Positions 6,958-14,332 of a stretch of 14,419 nt of DNA are shown piece after piece. A program made the translations under genes and the position numbers. Numbering within the stretch: position 1 is the first letter of the stretch; each line of letters starts with the position of its first letter. The DNA comes from Acidimicrobiaceae bacterium. Its GTDB lineage: Bacteria > Actinomycetota > Acidimicrobiia > Acidimicrobiales > Bog-793. The stretch is taken from the NCBI GenBank assembly GCA_027459565.1, contig DAIDIA010000003.1, forward strand, positions 1 to 14,419. The letters are read 5' to 3'. The notes beneath the pieces were generated by a model. The model saw nothing but the letters and a program-made list of their open reading frames with translations. It was not told the origin of the DNA and searched no databases.

Positions 6958-6966
6958 TTATCCACA
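6958..6966 (+). promoter_or_regulatory. Consensus DnaA box in oriC
   Basis: TTATCCACA is a perfect match and the only consensus box in the dnaA-dnaN gap. It is likely to be the strongest initiator site in the origin. Confidence 0.85.
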
Positions 6967-7054
6967 AGGGTGAGAGAACTACAGCCGTGTCCTGTGCATG
7001 GGATGGGATAACACGACGGAATCTATAGTGCCACTGAGGTGGGGAAACGACAGG

Positions 7055-7063
7055 TCTTCCACA
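7055..7063 (+). promoter_or_regulatory. Degenerate DnaA box next to the unwinding element
   Basis: TCTTCCACA differs from consensus at positions 2 and 3. It is the last box before the GC-rich spacer (about 7064-7072) and the DnaA-trio-like run, the place where the box anchoring strand opening sits in the B. subtilis arrangement. Confidence 0.4.
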
Positions 7064-7073
7064 ATCCCCAGCA

Positions 7074-7085
7074 TTATTACTACTA
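7074..7085 (-). other. DnaA-trio-like unwinding element
   Basis: The plus strand reads TTATTACTACTA, so the minus strand read 3' to 5' is AAT-AAT-GAT-GAT. That is four consecutive copies of the published trio pattern 3'-[G/A]A[T/A]-5', on the strand and in the direction expected when the anchoring DnaA box lies to the left. AT-rich sequence continues to about 7116. The assignment is by motif and geometry only. Confidence 0.5.
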
Positions 7086-7130
7086 CCGTCTTTCTATACA
7101 ACCTTTAAAGAGAAACAAGGGGATAACACG

Positions 7131-8249
7131 GTGAAGTTCCGTACCGAACGAGACAATCTGCTCGAAGCTTTGGTCACCACGAGTCGTGCGGCCTCTGCTC
7201 GAAGCGCAATGGGAAGTTCGCCGAGTCTCCAACTTTCCTTGCACGGGAACAGTCTCGACATCACGGGCTCCGATCCTGATCTGGTTATCGAGTCCGTGAT
7301 CGAAGTAGCCGGATCTGGCGACGGTTCAATCCTCTTGCCTTCGCGTCTCATCGTTGAAATTGTGCGGTCACTTGCTCCTGGAGCCATCACGTTCGATGGG
7401 GGAGAAGATGAGATGCGCATCACCTCCGGAAAGGCTGAATTCAAGGTTCGGGTACCTGTTGGAGCGGAGATCACCAGACTCTCTCCTCTGCCAAGCGAGG
7501 GAATAACACTTCCCGCGAAACGTTTTGCCGAGGGTCTCAGGCAGGTTGTTCGCGCGGCTCTGACGGATGACTCAAGGGCTCCTCAGCTCACCGGTGTGCT
7601 TATGGCAGCGACGGAAACGGGGATCCGGTTGGTCGCAACGGATTCCTATCGACTTGCCTTTTGTGATCTCGAGGGAATAAGTGCACTCGCTCCGGGGGCA
7701 GAGGTATTGATTCCCGCTCGCGCGCTCGGCGAAATCGAGCGTCTCATCAGCGCTTCGAACGACGATGATCAAACGATCCTCTTCCGACACAGTGAATTTG
7801 ACGCGGTCTTCGAGATCGGCAACGTCAAACTCACGACAAGGCTTCTCAAAGGTCAATTTCCTGATTATCAACGTCTTTTGCCGCCAAGTTATCCAAACCA
7901 GATCGAGATCTCCCGCGATGATCTCGCCTCCGCGGTGAAACGTGTGCGCTTGATGGTGCGCGACACCAAGGACGCGACGACGCCTGTTCGGATCTCCTTC
8001 TCGGGAGCCGGTGCGGAACTCAACGTGTTGACACCGGAGAACGGAAGTGCCGCAGAACTGGTCGACGGGAAGTACACCGGCGATGACCTCATTGTCGCTT
8101 TCAATCCCAACTATCTCCTCCAGGGGATCGAGGCAATTCGATCGGATTCGATCCTGATTGAAATCATTGACTCTTCAAAGCCAGCGACGATTCGCAGCGA
8201 CGGTGACTCTGACTATCAGTATCTTCTGATGCCCGTGAGGGTCTCCTGA
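7131..8249 (+). CDS. dnaN: DNA polymerase III beta subunit (sliding clamp)
   Basis: DnaN forms the ring-shaped dimer that tethers DNA polymerase III and other clamp-binding proteins to DNA. The 372 residues match the family, with three clamp domains of about 120 residues each. Recognisable segments are MKFRTERDNLLEAL (1-14), ATDSYRLA (169-176), the interdomain GQFPDYQRLLP (241-251) and the C-terminal LMPVRVS (366-372), which borders the peptide-binding pocket. The start is GTG 7131, with AAGGGG (7117-7122) eight bases upstream. That ribosome site overlaps a degenerate DnaA box, so DnaA binding in the origin could influence dnaN expression. The stop TGA overlaps the proposed CTG start of recF. 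Confidence 0.97.
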   Translation: MKFRTERDNLLEALVTTSRAASARSAMGSSPSLQLSLHGNSLDITGSDPDLVIESVIEVAGSGDGSILLPSRLIVEIVRSLAPGAITFDGGEDEMRITSGKAEFKVRVPVGAEITRLSPLPSEGITLPAKRFAEGLRQVVRAALTDDSRAPQLTGVLMAATETGIRLVATDSYRLAFCDLEGISALAPGAEVLIPARALGEIERLISASNDDDQTILFRHSEFDAVFEIGNVKLTTRLLKGQFPDYQRLLPPSYPNQIEISRDDLASAVKRVRLMVRDTKDATTPVRISFSGAGAELNVLTPENGSAAELVDGKYTGDDLIVAFNPNYLLQGIEAIRSDSILIEIIDSSKPATIRSDGDSDYQYLLMPVRVS

Positions 8250-9325
8250 GCAGCATTTCCTGGCTCGAGGTCACGGACTTCCGAAGTTTCAGACAGCTTC
8301 GAATCTCTCCAGACCTCCATGGTCTTACGGTCATCACCGGAAGGAACGGCGCGGGCAAGACCTCTCTGCTTGAGGCAATTGCATACCTTGCAACACAGCA
8401 ATCGTTTCGCCAATCCCCACGGGAGGCACTCGTCCGCAACGGCGCGGATCGTGCATTTGTCCGTTCTTCGGTCATCGATGACGAGCGCGAGACGCTTGTC
8501 GAGATTGAGATTGATCCCACGAGACGTGATGTCGTATTTCGCAATCGACAGCGGATCTCCCGTTCACAACAGCTCGCCGAGACTCTGCGAGTCACCGTCT
8601 TTACCCCCGATGACCTCGTATTGGTCAAAGGCGGCCCAGCAGAGAGACGTCAATATCTTGATGACCTCCTGGTGGCGACGTCGCCCAAGATGCGAGCGGT
8701 CATTCAAATGATGGAAAAGACCCTCCGTCAGCGGAATGTACTGCTCCGTCAGTCTCACGGCCGACTATCACAAGATGTCGCCAACACCCTTGATGTCTGG
8801 GACGCGCAGTTGTGTGATGCAGGAGAACGCGTGGTGATTGAACGCCAGAGACTTCTTCGAGAACTCCATCCGCGAGTGTCGGGAGCATTTCGAAACCTCA
8901 CGGGTCTACCGATGTCGCTAACGCTTGAATACCAGCACTCCTACCAAGGATCTCTCGGAGAGGCACTTGAGAGGGCCCGGGAGATTGATCTCCGGCGTGG
9001 CCTGAGCACGGTTGGTCCACAGCGCGACGACTTCTTCATCACCGCGGATGCACTTGATGCTCGGACGCGGCTCAGCCAGGGCCGCCAACGCGCAATTACC
9101 CTCGCCCTGCGCCTTGGCGCCCACGAGGTTGTCTCGTGTGCCACTGGCACCTCTCCGGTGCTTTTGCTTGACGATGTCTTTTCCGAACTGGACGAACCCA
9201 CCGGGGAGGCACTCTTTGCCGAACTCCCCAAAGGGCAGACCCTCTTGACGACGGCCGGCGCAATTCCCAGTGCGGCCACCGCGCACTGTACGGTCGTGCT
9301 TGATCAAGGGGTGTGGCGCGCATGA
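8246..9325 (+). CDS. recF: DNA replication and repair protein RecF (apparent CTG start)
   Basis: RecF is the SMC-like ATPase that works with RecO and RecR to load RecA at single-strand gaps. The N-terminus has WLEVTDFRSFRQL (6-18), Walker A GRNGAGKT (32-39), the ABC signature LSQGRQRAITLAL (276-288), Walker B VLLLDDVFSELDE (305-317) and GPQRDDF (257-263), with Q where H is usual. From the upstream in-frame stop (8210-8212) to past codon 125 there is no ATG, GTG or TTG. The best start is CTG 8246-8248: it shares CTGA with the dnaN stop, has GAGGG (8237-8241) four bases upstream and gives a normal 359 residues. ATT 8255 is the alternative. A start at TTG 8621 would delete Walker A and cannot be a functional RecF. 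It shares ATGA with dciA. Confidence 0.9.
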   Translation: MSSISWLEVTDFRSFRQLRISPDLHGLTVITGRNGAGKTSLLEAIAYLATQQSFRQSPREALVRNGADRAFVRSSVIDDERETLVEIEIDPTRRDVVFRNRQRISRSQQLAETLRVTVFTPDDLVLVKGGPAERRQYLDDLLVATSPKMRAVIQMMEKTLRQRNVLLRQSHGRLSQDVANTLDVWDAQLCDAGERVVIERQRLLRELHPRVSGAFRNLTGLPMSLTLEYQHSYQGSLGEALERAREIDLRRGLSTVGPQRDDFFITADALDARTRLSQGRQRAITLALRLGAHEVVSCATGTSPVLLLDDVFSELDEPTGEALFAELPKGQTLLTTAGAIPSAATAHCTVVLDQGVWRA

Positions 9326-9699
9326 GCGACTCTCGTCAACACAACAATCCAAAGCGCCCATATCGGTCGAGGCGATCACGAGAGGCCGTCGATCAACCGC
9401 CCCATCTCCTCGGGGCATCCGTTGAATCAATGCTTCAGCTGCAGGGTCTGGGTTCCGCGGCCGTGCTCGCGAGAATCGCCAATCTCTGGCCCGCGGTCGT
9501 GGGCGAGCGTATGAACGCGCACGCGATGCCCGCAAAGATTGATGGGAAAGAACTCATCGTGAGCGTCGATCATCCCGCCTGGGCCACCGAGATCAAGATG
9601 CAGGAATCACGCATCATCTCTGCGCTTGAGAGTGAGCTGAGGAGCCCTCTGATTAATCGTCTAAAGGTGCATGTTCTACCCTCAAACGACCTAGACTGA
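9322..9699 (+). CDS. dciA: DUF721/DciA family protein, putative replicative-helicase loader
   Basis: DciA proteins are the widespread, probably ancestral loaders of the replicative helicase DnaB in bacteria lacking DnaC or DnaI. In mycobacteria the homologue lies in the same place between recF and gyrB. The 125-residue product has a basic, probably flexible N-terminus (KRPYRSRRSR, 11-20), then the conserved KH-like core with LWPAVVGERMNAHAMP (55-70), DGKELIVSVDHPAWATEIK (74-92) and a C-terminal RLKVHVLP (113-120). The ATG at 9322 shares ATGA with the recF stop; an in-frame GTG at 9313 would add three residues but is less likely. The gene is followed by 43 bases before gyrB. The family assignment is firm; the loader role is taken from homologues. 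Confidence 0.9.
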   Translation: MSDSRQHNNPKRPYRSRRSREAVDQPPHLLGASVESMLQLQGLGSAAVLARIANLWPAVVGERMNAHAMPAKIDGKELIVSVDHPAWATEIKMQESRIISALESELRSPLINRLKVHVLPSNDLD

Positions 9700-9716
9700 A
9701 CTCCGGTAGTTCTCCT

Positions 9717-9736
9717 GCAAAATCACGCATTTTTGC
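9717..9736. promoter_or_regulatory. Inverted repeat just upstream of gyrB
   Basis: GCAAAA (9717-9722) and TTTTGC (9731-9736) form a 6-base stem with an 8-base loop, ending 6 bases before the gyrB ATG. It is AT-rich and cannot be a strong terminator, but it could be an operator or an RNA structure at the ribosome site. No standard ribosome site is visible between it and the ATG. Function is unknown. Confidence 0.3.
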
Positions 9737-9742
9737 TGGTGA

Positions 9743-11722
9743 ATGCCCATGAGCAAGATCAAGCCGAGGAGGCGTTCCACCCGTGTTGAAAGTCGAGAAT
9801 CGATGACCGCCGAGGCATCTTACGAGGCGAAGGACATCACCGTTCTTGAGGGACTCGAACCGGTTCGCATGCGTCCCGGAATGTTCATTGGATCCACCTC
9901 CTCAAGCGGCCTCCACCATCTCGTCTGGGAGGTCGTGGACAACTCCGTCGATGAGGCAATGCAGGGATATTGCACGCGGATCGACGTCACCCTTCTCGCA
10001 GATGGTGGCTGCCGCGTCGTGGACAACGGACGTGGAATTCCGACCGATCCGCATCCCTCAGACAAGAAGAAGTCCACCGCGGAGATTGTGTTGACGGTTT
10101 TGCACGCGGGAGGAAAATTCGGTGGGTCGGGTTACAAGGTCTCGGGTGGGCTTCACGGAGTGGGAATCTCTGTTGTCAACGCGCTGTCGCGTCGTCTGGA
10201 TCTCGCCATAGATCGCTCGGGCAAGCGGTTCGAGATGTCTTTCGAAAACGGCGGGAACCCGACCGGACCACTCAAGGAGACGGGGCCGGCACCGCGCGGG
10301 AGGACTGGAACGACGGTGACGTTCTGGCCGGACGGAACGATCTTCGATGAGGTTGAGTTCCGTGCACAGACCGTGACGGAGCGGCTCCAGATGATGGCGT
10401 TCCTCCAGAGGGGCTTGGAGATCCGGTTCAGAGACGAGAGACCCGGGCACGAACAGGAGATCACCTACAAGTACACCGGTGGCATCGAGGATTTCGTCAA
10501 GCACCTGAATGAATCGAAAGAGCCCCTGTTTCGTCGGGTCGCGTACTTCGAGCAGTCCGAGGAGACACAAGAGGTCGAGGTCGCGCTGCAATGGAACACG
10601 GGGTACTACGAGAGCATCTACTCCTTCGCAAATGGCATTGCCACCACTGAGGGCGGAATGCACGAGGAGGGATTTCGAAAGTCCCTCACCAATGTTGTCA
10701 ACCGCTATGCCCGTGCGAAGAATGTCCTGAAAGAGTCGGATCAGAATCTTCTCGGCGAGGATATTCGAGAGGGTCTGACGGGCATTATCTCTGTTCGACT
10801 CCGAGAGCCGCAGTTCGAGGGTCAAACGAAGGCAAAACTTGGAAATGTGGCGATGCGTTCACTCGTCGAACGCACGACGAACGAGAAACTCGCGGAGTGG
10901 ATCGACGAGAATCCCAAAGAGGCGAATCAGATCGTCCAAAAGGCACTTCTTGCCCAGCGCGCCCGCCTTGCCGCGAGAAATGCCCGAGATCTGACGAGGC
11001 GGAAATCTGCGCTCGATGGCGCCGGATTGCCGGGCAAACTCGTTGACTGCTCCTCGCGCGACGCAAGAGAGTCAGAGCTCTTCATCGTCGAGGGAAACTC
11101 CGCCGCAGCGTCCGCGAGAGACGCGCGCGATCCGCGTACGCAGGCGATCCTTCCGATCCGGGGCAAGATTCTCAATGTCGAGAAGGCGCGCGTGGACAAG
11201 ATGCTGAAGAATCTTGAGATCCAGGCGCTCGTGATGGCGATCGGCGCGGGAATCGCGGATGACTTCGATGTCGCGAAGGCGCGATACAACAAGATCATCA
11301 TCCTCGCAGACGCCGATGTCGATGGATCGCACATCCGGACACTCTTGCTGACGTTTTTTCTGCGTCAGATGCGCCCGTTGATCGATGCGGGATTCGTCTA
11401 CGCCGCACAGCCCCCGTTGTACTCGACGCTTGTCGGGAACTCCAAGGTGTATCTGAAAGATGATCTGGCGCGCGCGAACTTCCTCGCCGAACATCCAAAC
11501 CACAAGCAGGAGTTCCAGCGCCTCAAGGGTCTTGGTGAGATGGACTTTGCAGAGCTCCGTGACACGACGATGAGCGCGACAAAGCGCTCGCTGTTGCAGA
11601 TCACGATGGAGCAGGCGAGCCTCGCGGACGATGTGTGCTCCGTTCTCATGGGTGACGACGTTGAGTTGCGGCGCAAGTTCATCCAGACCAATGCGAAAGA
11701 TGTGCGATTCCTTGACATCTGA
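9743..11722 (+). CDS. gyrB: DNA gyrase subunit B
   Basis: GyrB supplies the ATPase and the toprim metal site of gyrase, which introduces negative supercoils. The GHKL ATPase shows EVVDNSVDEA (63-72), DNGRGIP (94-100), GGKFGGSGYKVSGGLHGVG (123-141) and the transducer lysine loop QTKAKLGN (361-368). The toprim domain has the catalytic glutamate E450 and metal-binding DADVDG (523-528), followed by HIRTLLLTFF. The C-terminal domain ends in NAKDVRFLDI. The length of 659 residues is typical for actinobacteria. The motif normally reading EGDSAGGS is EGNSAAAS here (450-457). The start is uncertain: ATG 9743, ATG 9749 and ATG 9803 are in frame, none with a clear ribosome site, and the conserved sequence begins at about residue 24. 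gyrA follows after about 80 bases. Confidence 0.97.
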   Translation: MPMSKIKPRRRSTRVESRESMTAEASYEAKDITVLEGLEPVRMRPGMFIGSTSSSGLHHLVWEVVDNSVDEAMQGYCTRIDVTLLADGGCRVVDNGRGIPTDPHPSDKKKSTAEIVLTVLHAGGKFGGSGYKVSGGLHGVGISVVNALSRRLDLAIDRSGKRFEMSFENGGNPTGPLKETGPAPRGRTGTTVTFWPDGTIFDEVEFRAQTVTERLQMMAFLQRGLEIRFRDERPGHEQEITYKYTGGIEDFVKHLNESKEPLFRRVAYFEQSEETQEVEVALQWNTGYYESIYSFANGIATTEGGMHEEGFRKSLTNVVNRYARAKNVLKESDQNLLGEDIREGLTGIISVRLREPQFEGQTKAKLGNVAMRSLVERTTNEKLAEWIDENPKEANQIVQKALLAQRARLAARNARDLTRRKSALDGAGLPGKLVDCSSRDARESELFIVEGNSAAASARDARDPRTQAILPIRGKILNVEKARVDKMLKNLEIQALVMAIGAGIADDFDVAKARYNKIIILADADVDGSHIRTLLLTFFLRQMRPLIDAGFVYAAQPPLYSTLVGNSKVYLKDDLARANFLAEHPNHKQEFQRLKGLGEMDFAELRDTTMSATKRSLLQITMEQASLADDVCSVLMGDDVELRRKFIQTNAKDVRFLDI

Positions 11723-11731
11723 GAGCCCCAG

Positions 11732-11749
11732 AGGGCGTCGAATCGCCCT
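11732..11749. other. Small hairpin between gyrB and gyrA
   Basis: AGGGCG (11732-11737) and CGCCCT (11744-11749) form a perfect 6-base stem with a 6-base loop, 10 bases after the gyrB stop. No run of T follows, so it is not a typical terminator. It may stabilise the gyrB 3' end or set the gyrB/gyrA ratio, which is inference. Confidence 0.3.
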
Positions 11750-11792
11750 GAACGACCTTGCACTGCGGAATGTTCAGCACGGTGCCAATAGC

Positions 11793-11800
11793 AGGAGGAA
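11793..11800 (+). promoter_or_regulatory. Strong ribosome binding site of gyrA
   Basis: AGGAGGAA is the strongest Shine-Dalgarno sequence on the plus-strand arm. It lies 11 bases (from AGGAGG) before ATG 11810, but only 2 bases before the in-frame GTG 11801. That favours the ATG as the gyrA start. Confidence 0.7.
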
Positions 11801-11809
11801 GTGCCAGTA

Positions 11810-14284
11810 ATGGTTCCACCAAGGACCACCGATTCCGAAGTTGCCGATTCTGAGTCCGGTGCGGGAATTGAGCCGATCGAGATTCAAGAGGAGATGGAGC
11901 GTTCGTTCCTTGAGTACTCCATGTCGGTCATCGTCTCAAGGGCGCTACCCGACGTACGTGACGGACTCAAACCGGTACACCGTCGCATCCTCTACGGGAT
12001 GTGGGATACCGGCCTTCGTCCGGATCGCCCACACGTCAAGTGCGCCAAAGTCGTCGGCGATGTCATGGGTCGGTTCCACCCCCACGGCGATACGGCGCTC
12101 TATGACGCGCTGGCACGCATGGCGCAGGACTTCAGTCTTCGCCATCCCCTGATCGATGGCCATGGGAACTTCGGCGCACCGGGCCCGAATGCCGGGCCCG
12201 CCGCAATGCGCTACACGGAGGCTCGTCTCGCCCCGCTCGCGCTTTCGTTGCTGGAGTCGATCGATGAGGCGACGGTTGATTTCACGGCCAACTACGACGG
12301 GTCCGACGATGAACCAGTGGTCCTCCCGGCGCGTTTTCCCAATCTCTTGGTCAACGGCTCGCAGGGAATCGCCGTGGGGATGGCGACGAATATTCCACCC
12401 CACAACCTTGGTGAGATCATCGACGCGACGTTGTATCTGATCGAACATCCGGAGGCGACCTCAGACGATCTCATGGCATTTGTCAAGGGTCCCGATTTTC
12501 CAACGGGCGCGCTCATACTGGGTCGTGCGGGGATCCTCGACGCCTACAGAACCGGTCGTGGATCAGTCAAGATGCGGTCGGTGGCGGAGATCCGCGAGAC
12601 AAAGAGTGGTGGAACCGAGATCGTTGTGACGGAGATCCCGTATCAGACCGCCGTCGATACGATCGCAGAACGGATCGGTGAACTCTCTGATTCGGGCGAA
12701 CTGACCGGCATCAGCGCGATCCAGGACGACTCCGCTGGTGGGAAGCCGCGTCTCGTGATCACGCTCAAGCGCGACGCAAATGCCAATGTCGTGTTGAACA
12801 ATCTGTACAAGCAGACTCCGTTGCAGACGAGCTTTGGTGTTCACATGCTTGCTCTCGTAGATGGAGTTCCGCGCACCATCAATCTCGTGGATGCCCTGTC
12901 TGCCTATGTGGCCCATCAAGTCGATGTTGTTACTCGCCGGACTCAGTTTCGCCTCGACAAAGCTGAGGCGCGCGCCCATATTGTCGAGGGATTGCTTCGC
13001 GCGATTGAGATGCTCGATCTGGTCATCGCCACAATTCGCGGGTCGGCGGATCGGAGCGAGGCAAGGGCAAATCTCATGGCGGAGCCGTTTTCGTTCAGTG
13101 AGGACCAGGCAAATCACATTCTCGACATGACGCTTGGGCGTCTTACGAGACTCGGCCGGAGCGAACTTGAGGAGGAGATGGCCCAGCTCAGGATCACGAT
13201 CGCCGATCTCCGAGCAATCCTCTCTGATCCCGTGCGACTCCGTTCTGTGATCTCCCAGGAGATGACCGCCATTCGGGACAAGTTCGCGGAGCCTCGTCGC
13301 ACGGAGATCATCCACGACCCCGGAAATCTCGATGCGGACGATCTCATCGAAGACGAGGAGCTTGTCATTACCCTGACGCGCGCCGGGTACATGAAGGCCG
13401 TTTCGGCAGATGCGTTCAGGGCTCAAGGGCGCGGCGGGCGCGGGGTACGTGGAGCGACGCTCAAAGAGGAGGACTTCGTTGTCGAGATTGTCCACACCAC
13501 GGCGCTGTCGCATCTCCTGCTTTTCTCGAATCGCGGCAGGATCTACCGGTTGCGAGCTTTCGAGGTTCCCGTCAAGGAGCGCAACGCGCGCGGGACCCCC
13601 GTCGTCAATCTGATCTCCCTCGCACCGGACGAGAAGATCGAGGCGATCGTCGAGACCAAGTCTTTTGACCCCGATCGCTATCTGCTGTTTGCGACCAGAG
13701 CTGGTGTTGTGAAGAAGACACCGTTCAGTGAGTATGACAAGTCGCGTCGCGAGGGATTCATAGCAATCAGTCTGCGCGAGGGAGACGAACTGGTTCGTGT
13801 CCTTCCGACAGGCGCAGAGGACGATGTGTTCATGGTTACGCGAAATGGAACGACAATCCGGTTCAAGACCTCAGATGTGCGATCGATGGGACGCAGTGCC
13901 GCCGGGGTACGCGGTATTCGTCTTCGCGCCGGCGACGAAGTCGTCTCGTGCGACGTGGCCGTTGACAATGCCGATCTCCTGATCGTTACCGACGAGGGCT
14001 TTGGCAAGCGCACCAAACTTGAACATTTCAATGTGCAGGGTCGTGGCGGTCAGGGAGTCCGTGGGATCAGGCTCACCGCGAAACGCGGATACGTTGTCGC
14101 GGCGCTCATGGCAAACATCGACCAGGAACTGCTGATCGCCTCCTCTTCGGGAGTTGTCATCCGGATGCCCGTACGGGAGATCTCCGCCCAGGGCCGCGAC
14201 GCCACAGGAGTGCGCGTGATGAGTCTCGATGAGGGACAGAGCGTGGCGGCGGTTGCCTCAGTGGCGAGCGACCTCGATAACTAG
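11810..14284 (+). CDS. gyrA: DNA gyrase subunit A
   Basis: GyrA carries the catalytic tyrosine that cuts and rejoins DNA, and a C-terminal pinwheel that wraps it. In the 824-residue reading the breakage-reunion domain starts at about 23 with EIQEEMERSFLEYSMSVI. The quinolone-determining region reads FHPHGDTALYDALARMAQ (89-106), with Thr95 and Asp99 at the E. coli Ser83 and Asp87 positions. The catalytic Tyr135 is in RYTEARLA. A coiled-coil region is at about 375-500. The gyrase-specific GyrA box is QGRGGRG (539-545), and further blade repeats follow, including MGRSAAGVRG, QGRGGQGVRG and QGRDATGVRV. The GyrA box marks it as gyrase rather than topoisomerase IV ParC. GTG 11801 would add three residues, but the ribosome site spacing favours ATG 11810. 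It forms a unit with gyrB. Confidence 0.97.
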   Translation: MVPPRTTDSEVADSESGAGIEPIEIQEEMERSFLEYSMSVIVSRALPDVRDGLKPVHRRILYGMWDTGLRPDRPHVKCAKVVGDVMGRFHPHGDTALYDALARMAQDFSLRHPLIDGHGNFGAPGPNAGPAAMRYTEARLAPLALSLLESIDEATVDFTANYDGSDDEPVVLPARFPNLLVNGSQGIAVGMATNIPPHNLGEIIDATLYLIEHPEATSDDLMAFVKGPDFPTGALILGRAGILDAYRTGRGSVKMRSVAEIRETKSGGTEIVVTEIPYQTAVDTIAERIGELSDSGELTGISAIQDDSAGGKPRLVITLKRDANANVVLNNLYKQTPLQTSFGVHMLALVDGVPRTINLVDALSAYVAHQVDVVTRRTQFRLDKAEARAHIVEGLLRAIEMLDLVIATIRGSADRSEARANLMAEPFSFSEDQANHILDMTLGRLTRLGRSELEEEMAQLRITIADLRAILSDPVRLRSVISQEMTAIRDKFAEPRRTEIIHDPGNLDADDLIEDEELVITLTRAGYMKAVSADAFRAQGRGGRGVRGATLKEEDFVVEIVHTTALSHLLLFSNRGRIYRLRAFEVPVKERNARGTPVVNLISLAPDEKIEAIVETKSFDPDRYLLFATRAGVVKKTPFSEYDKSRREGFIAISLREGDELVRVLPTGAEDDVFMVTRNGTTIRFKTSDVRSMGRSAAGVRGIRLRAGDEVVSCDVAVDNADLLIVTDEGFGKRTKLEHFNVQGRGGQGVRGIRLTAKRGYVVAALMANIDQELLIASSSGVVIRMPVREISAQGRDATGVRVMSLDEGQSVAAVASVASDLDN

Positions 14285-14317
14285 CGAGTCGCGCGACGAC
14301 GCTTGCCGCCGCACTCT

Positions 14318-14332
14318 TCCAAGCGGCTTGGA
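14318..14332. terminator. Possible weak terminator hairpin after gyrA
   Basis: TCCAAG (14318-14323) and CTTGGA (14327-14332) form a 6-base stem with a 3-base loop, 34 bases after the gyrA stop. No T run follows, so intrinsic termination is doubtful. Confidence 0.25.

Larger units (their letters stand above)
6890..7130. other. oriC: Probable replication origin oriC (dnaA-dnaN intergenic)
   Basis: This 241-base gap carries one consensus DnaA box (6958-6966) and several boxes with two mismatches: TGTGGAGAT 6897-6905, TGTGGATGG 6941-6949, TCTTCCACA 7055-7063 and AGGGGATAA 7118-7126. After the box at 7055 comes a short GC-rich stretch, then a trinucleotide run (7074-7085) and an AT-rich segment up to the dnaN ribosome site. 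In actinobacteria oriC is usually in this gap. Two other signs agree: the flanking genes point away from this locus, and parS sites lie nearby. The upstream rpmH-dnaA gap also has boxes and may contribute. Confidence 0.8.

Noticed and set aside
7003..7011. Further DnaA-box-like sequence ATGGGATAA
   Set aside because: It has three mismatches to consensus, close to what chance would give in this region.
10058..10825. Minus-strand open frame of 255 codons inside gyrB
   Set aside because: GyrB is fully supported on the plus strand; this is a shadow frame.
12178..12202. Repeated GGGCCCG blocks (CGGGCCCGAATGCCGGGCCCG)
   Set aside because: They encode Gly-Pro-Asn-Ala-Gly-Pro in a variable GyrA loop before the catalytic tyrosine; ordinary coding sequence explains them.
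12563..13513. Minus-strand open frame of 316 codons inside gyrA
   Set aside because: GyrA motifs are continuous across it on the plus strand; no independent evidence for a gene.
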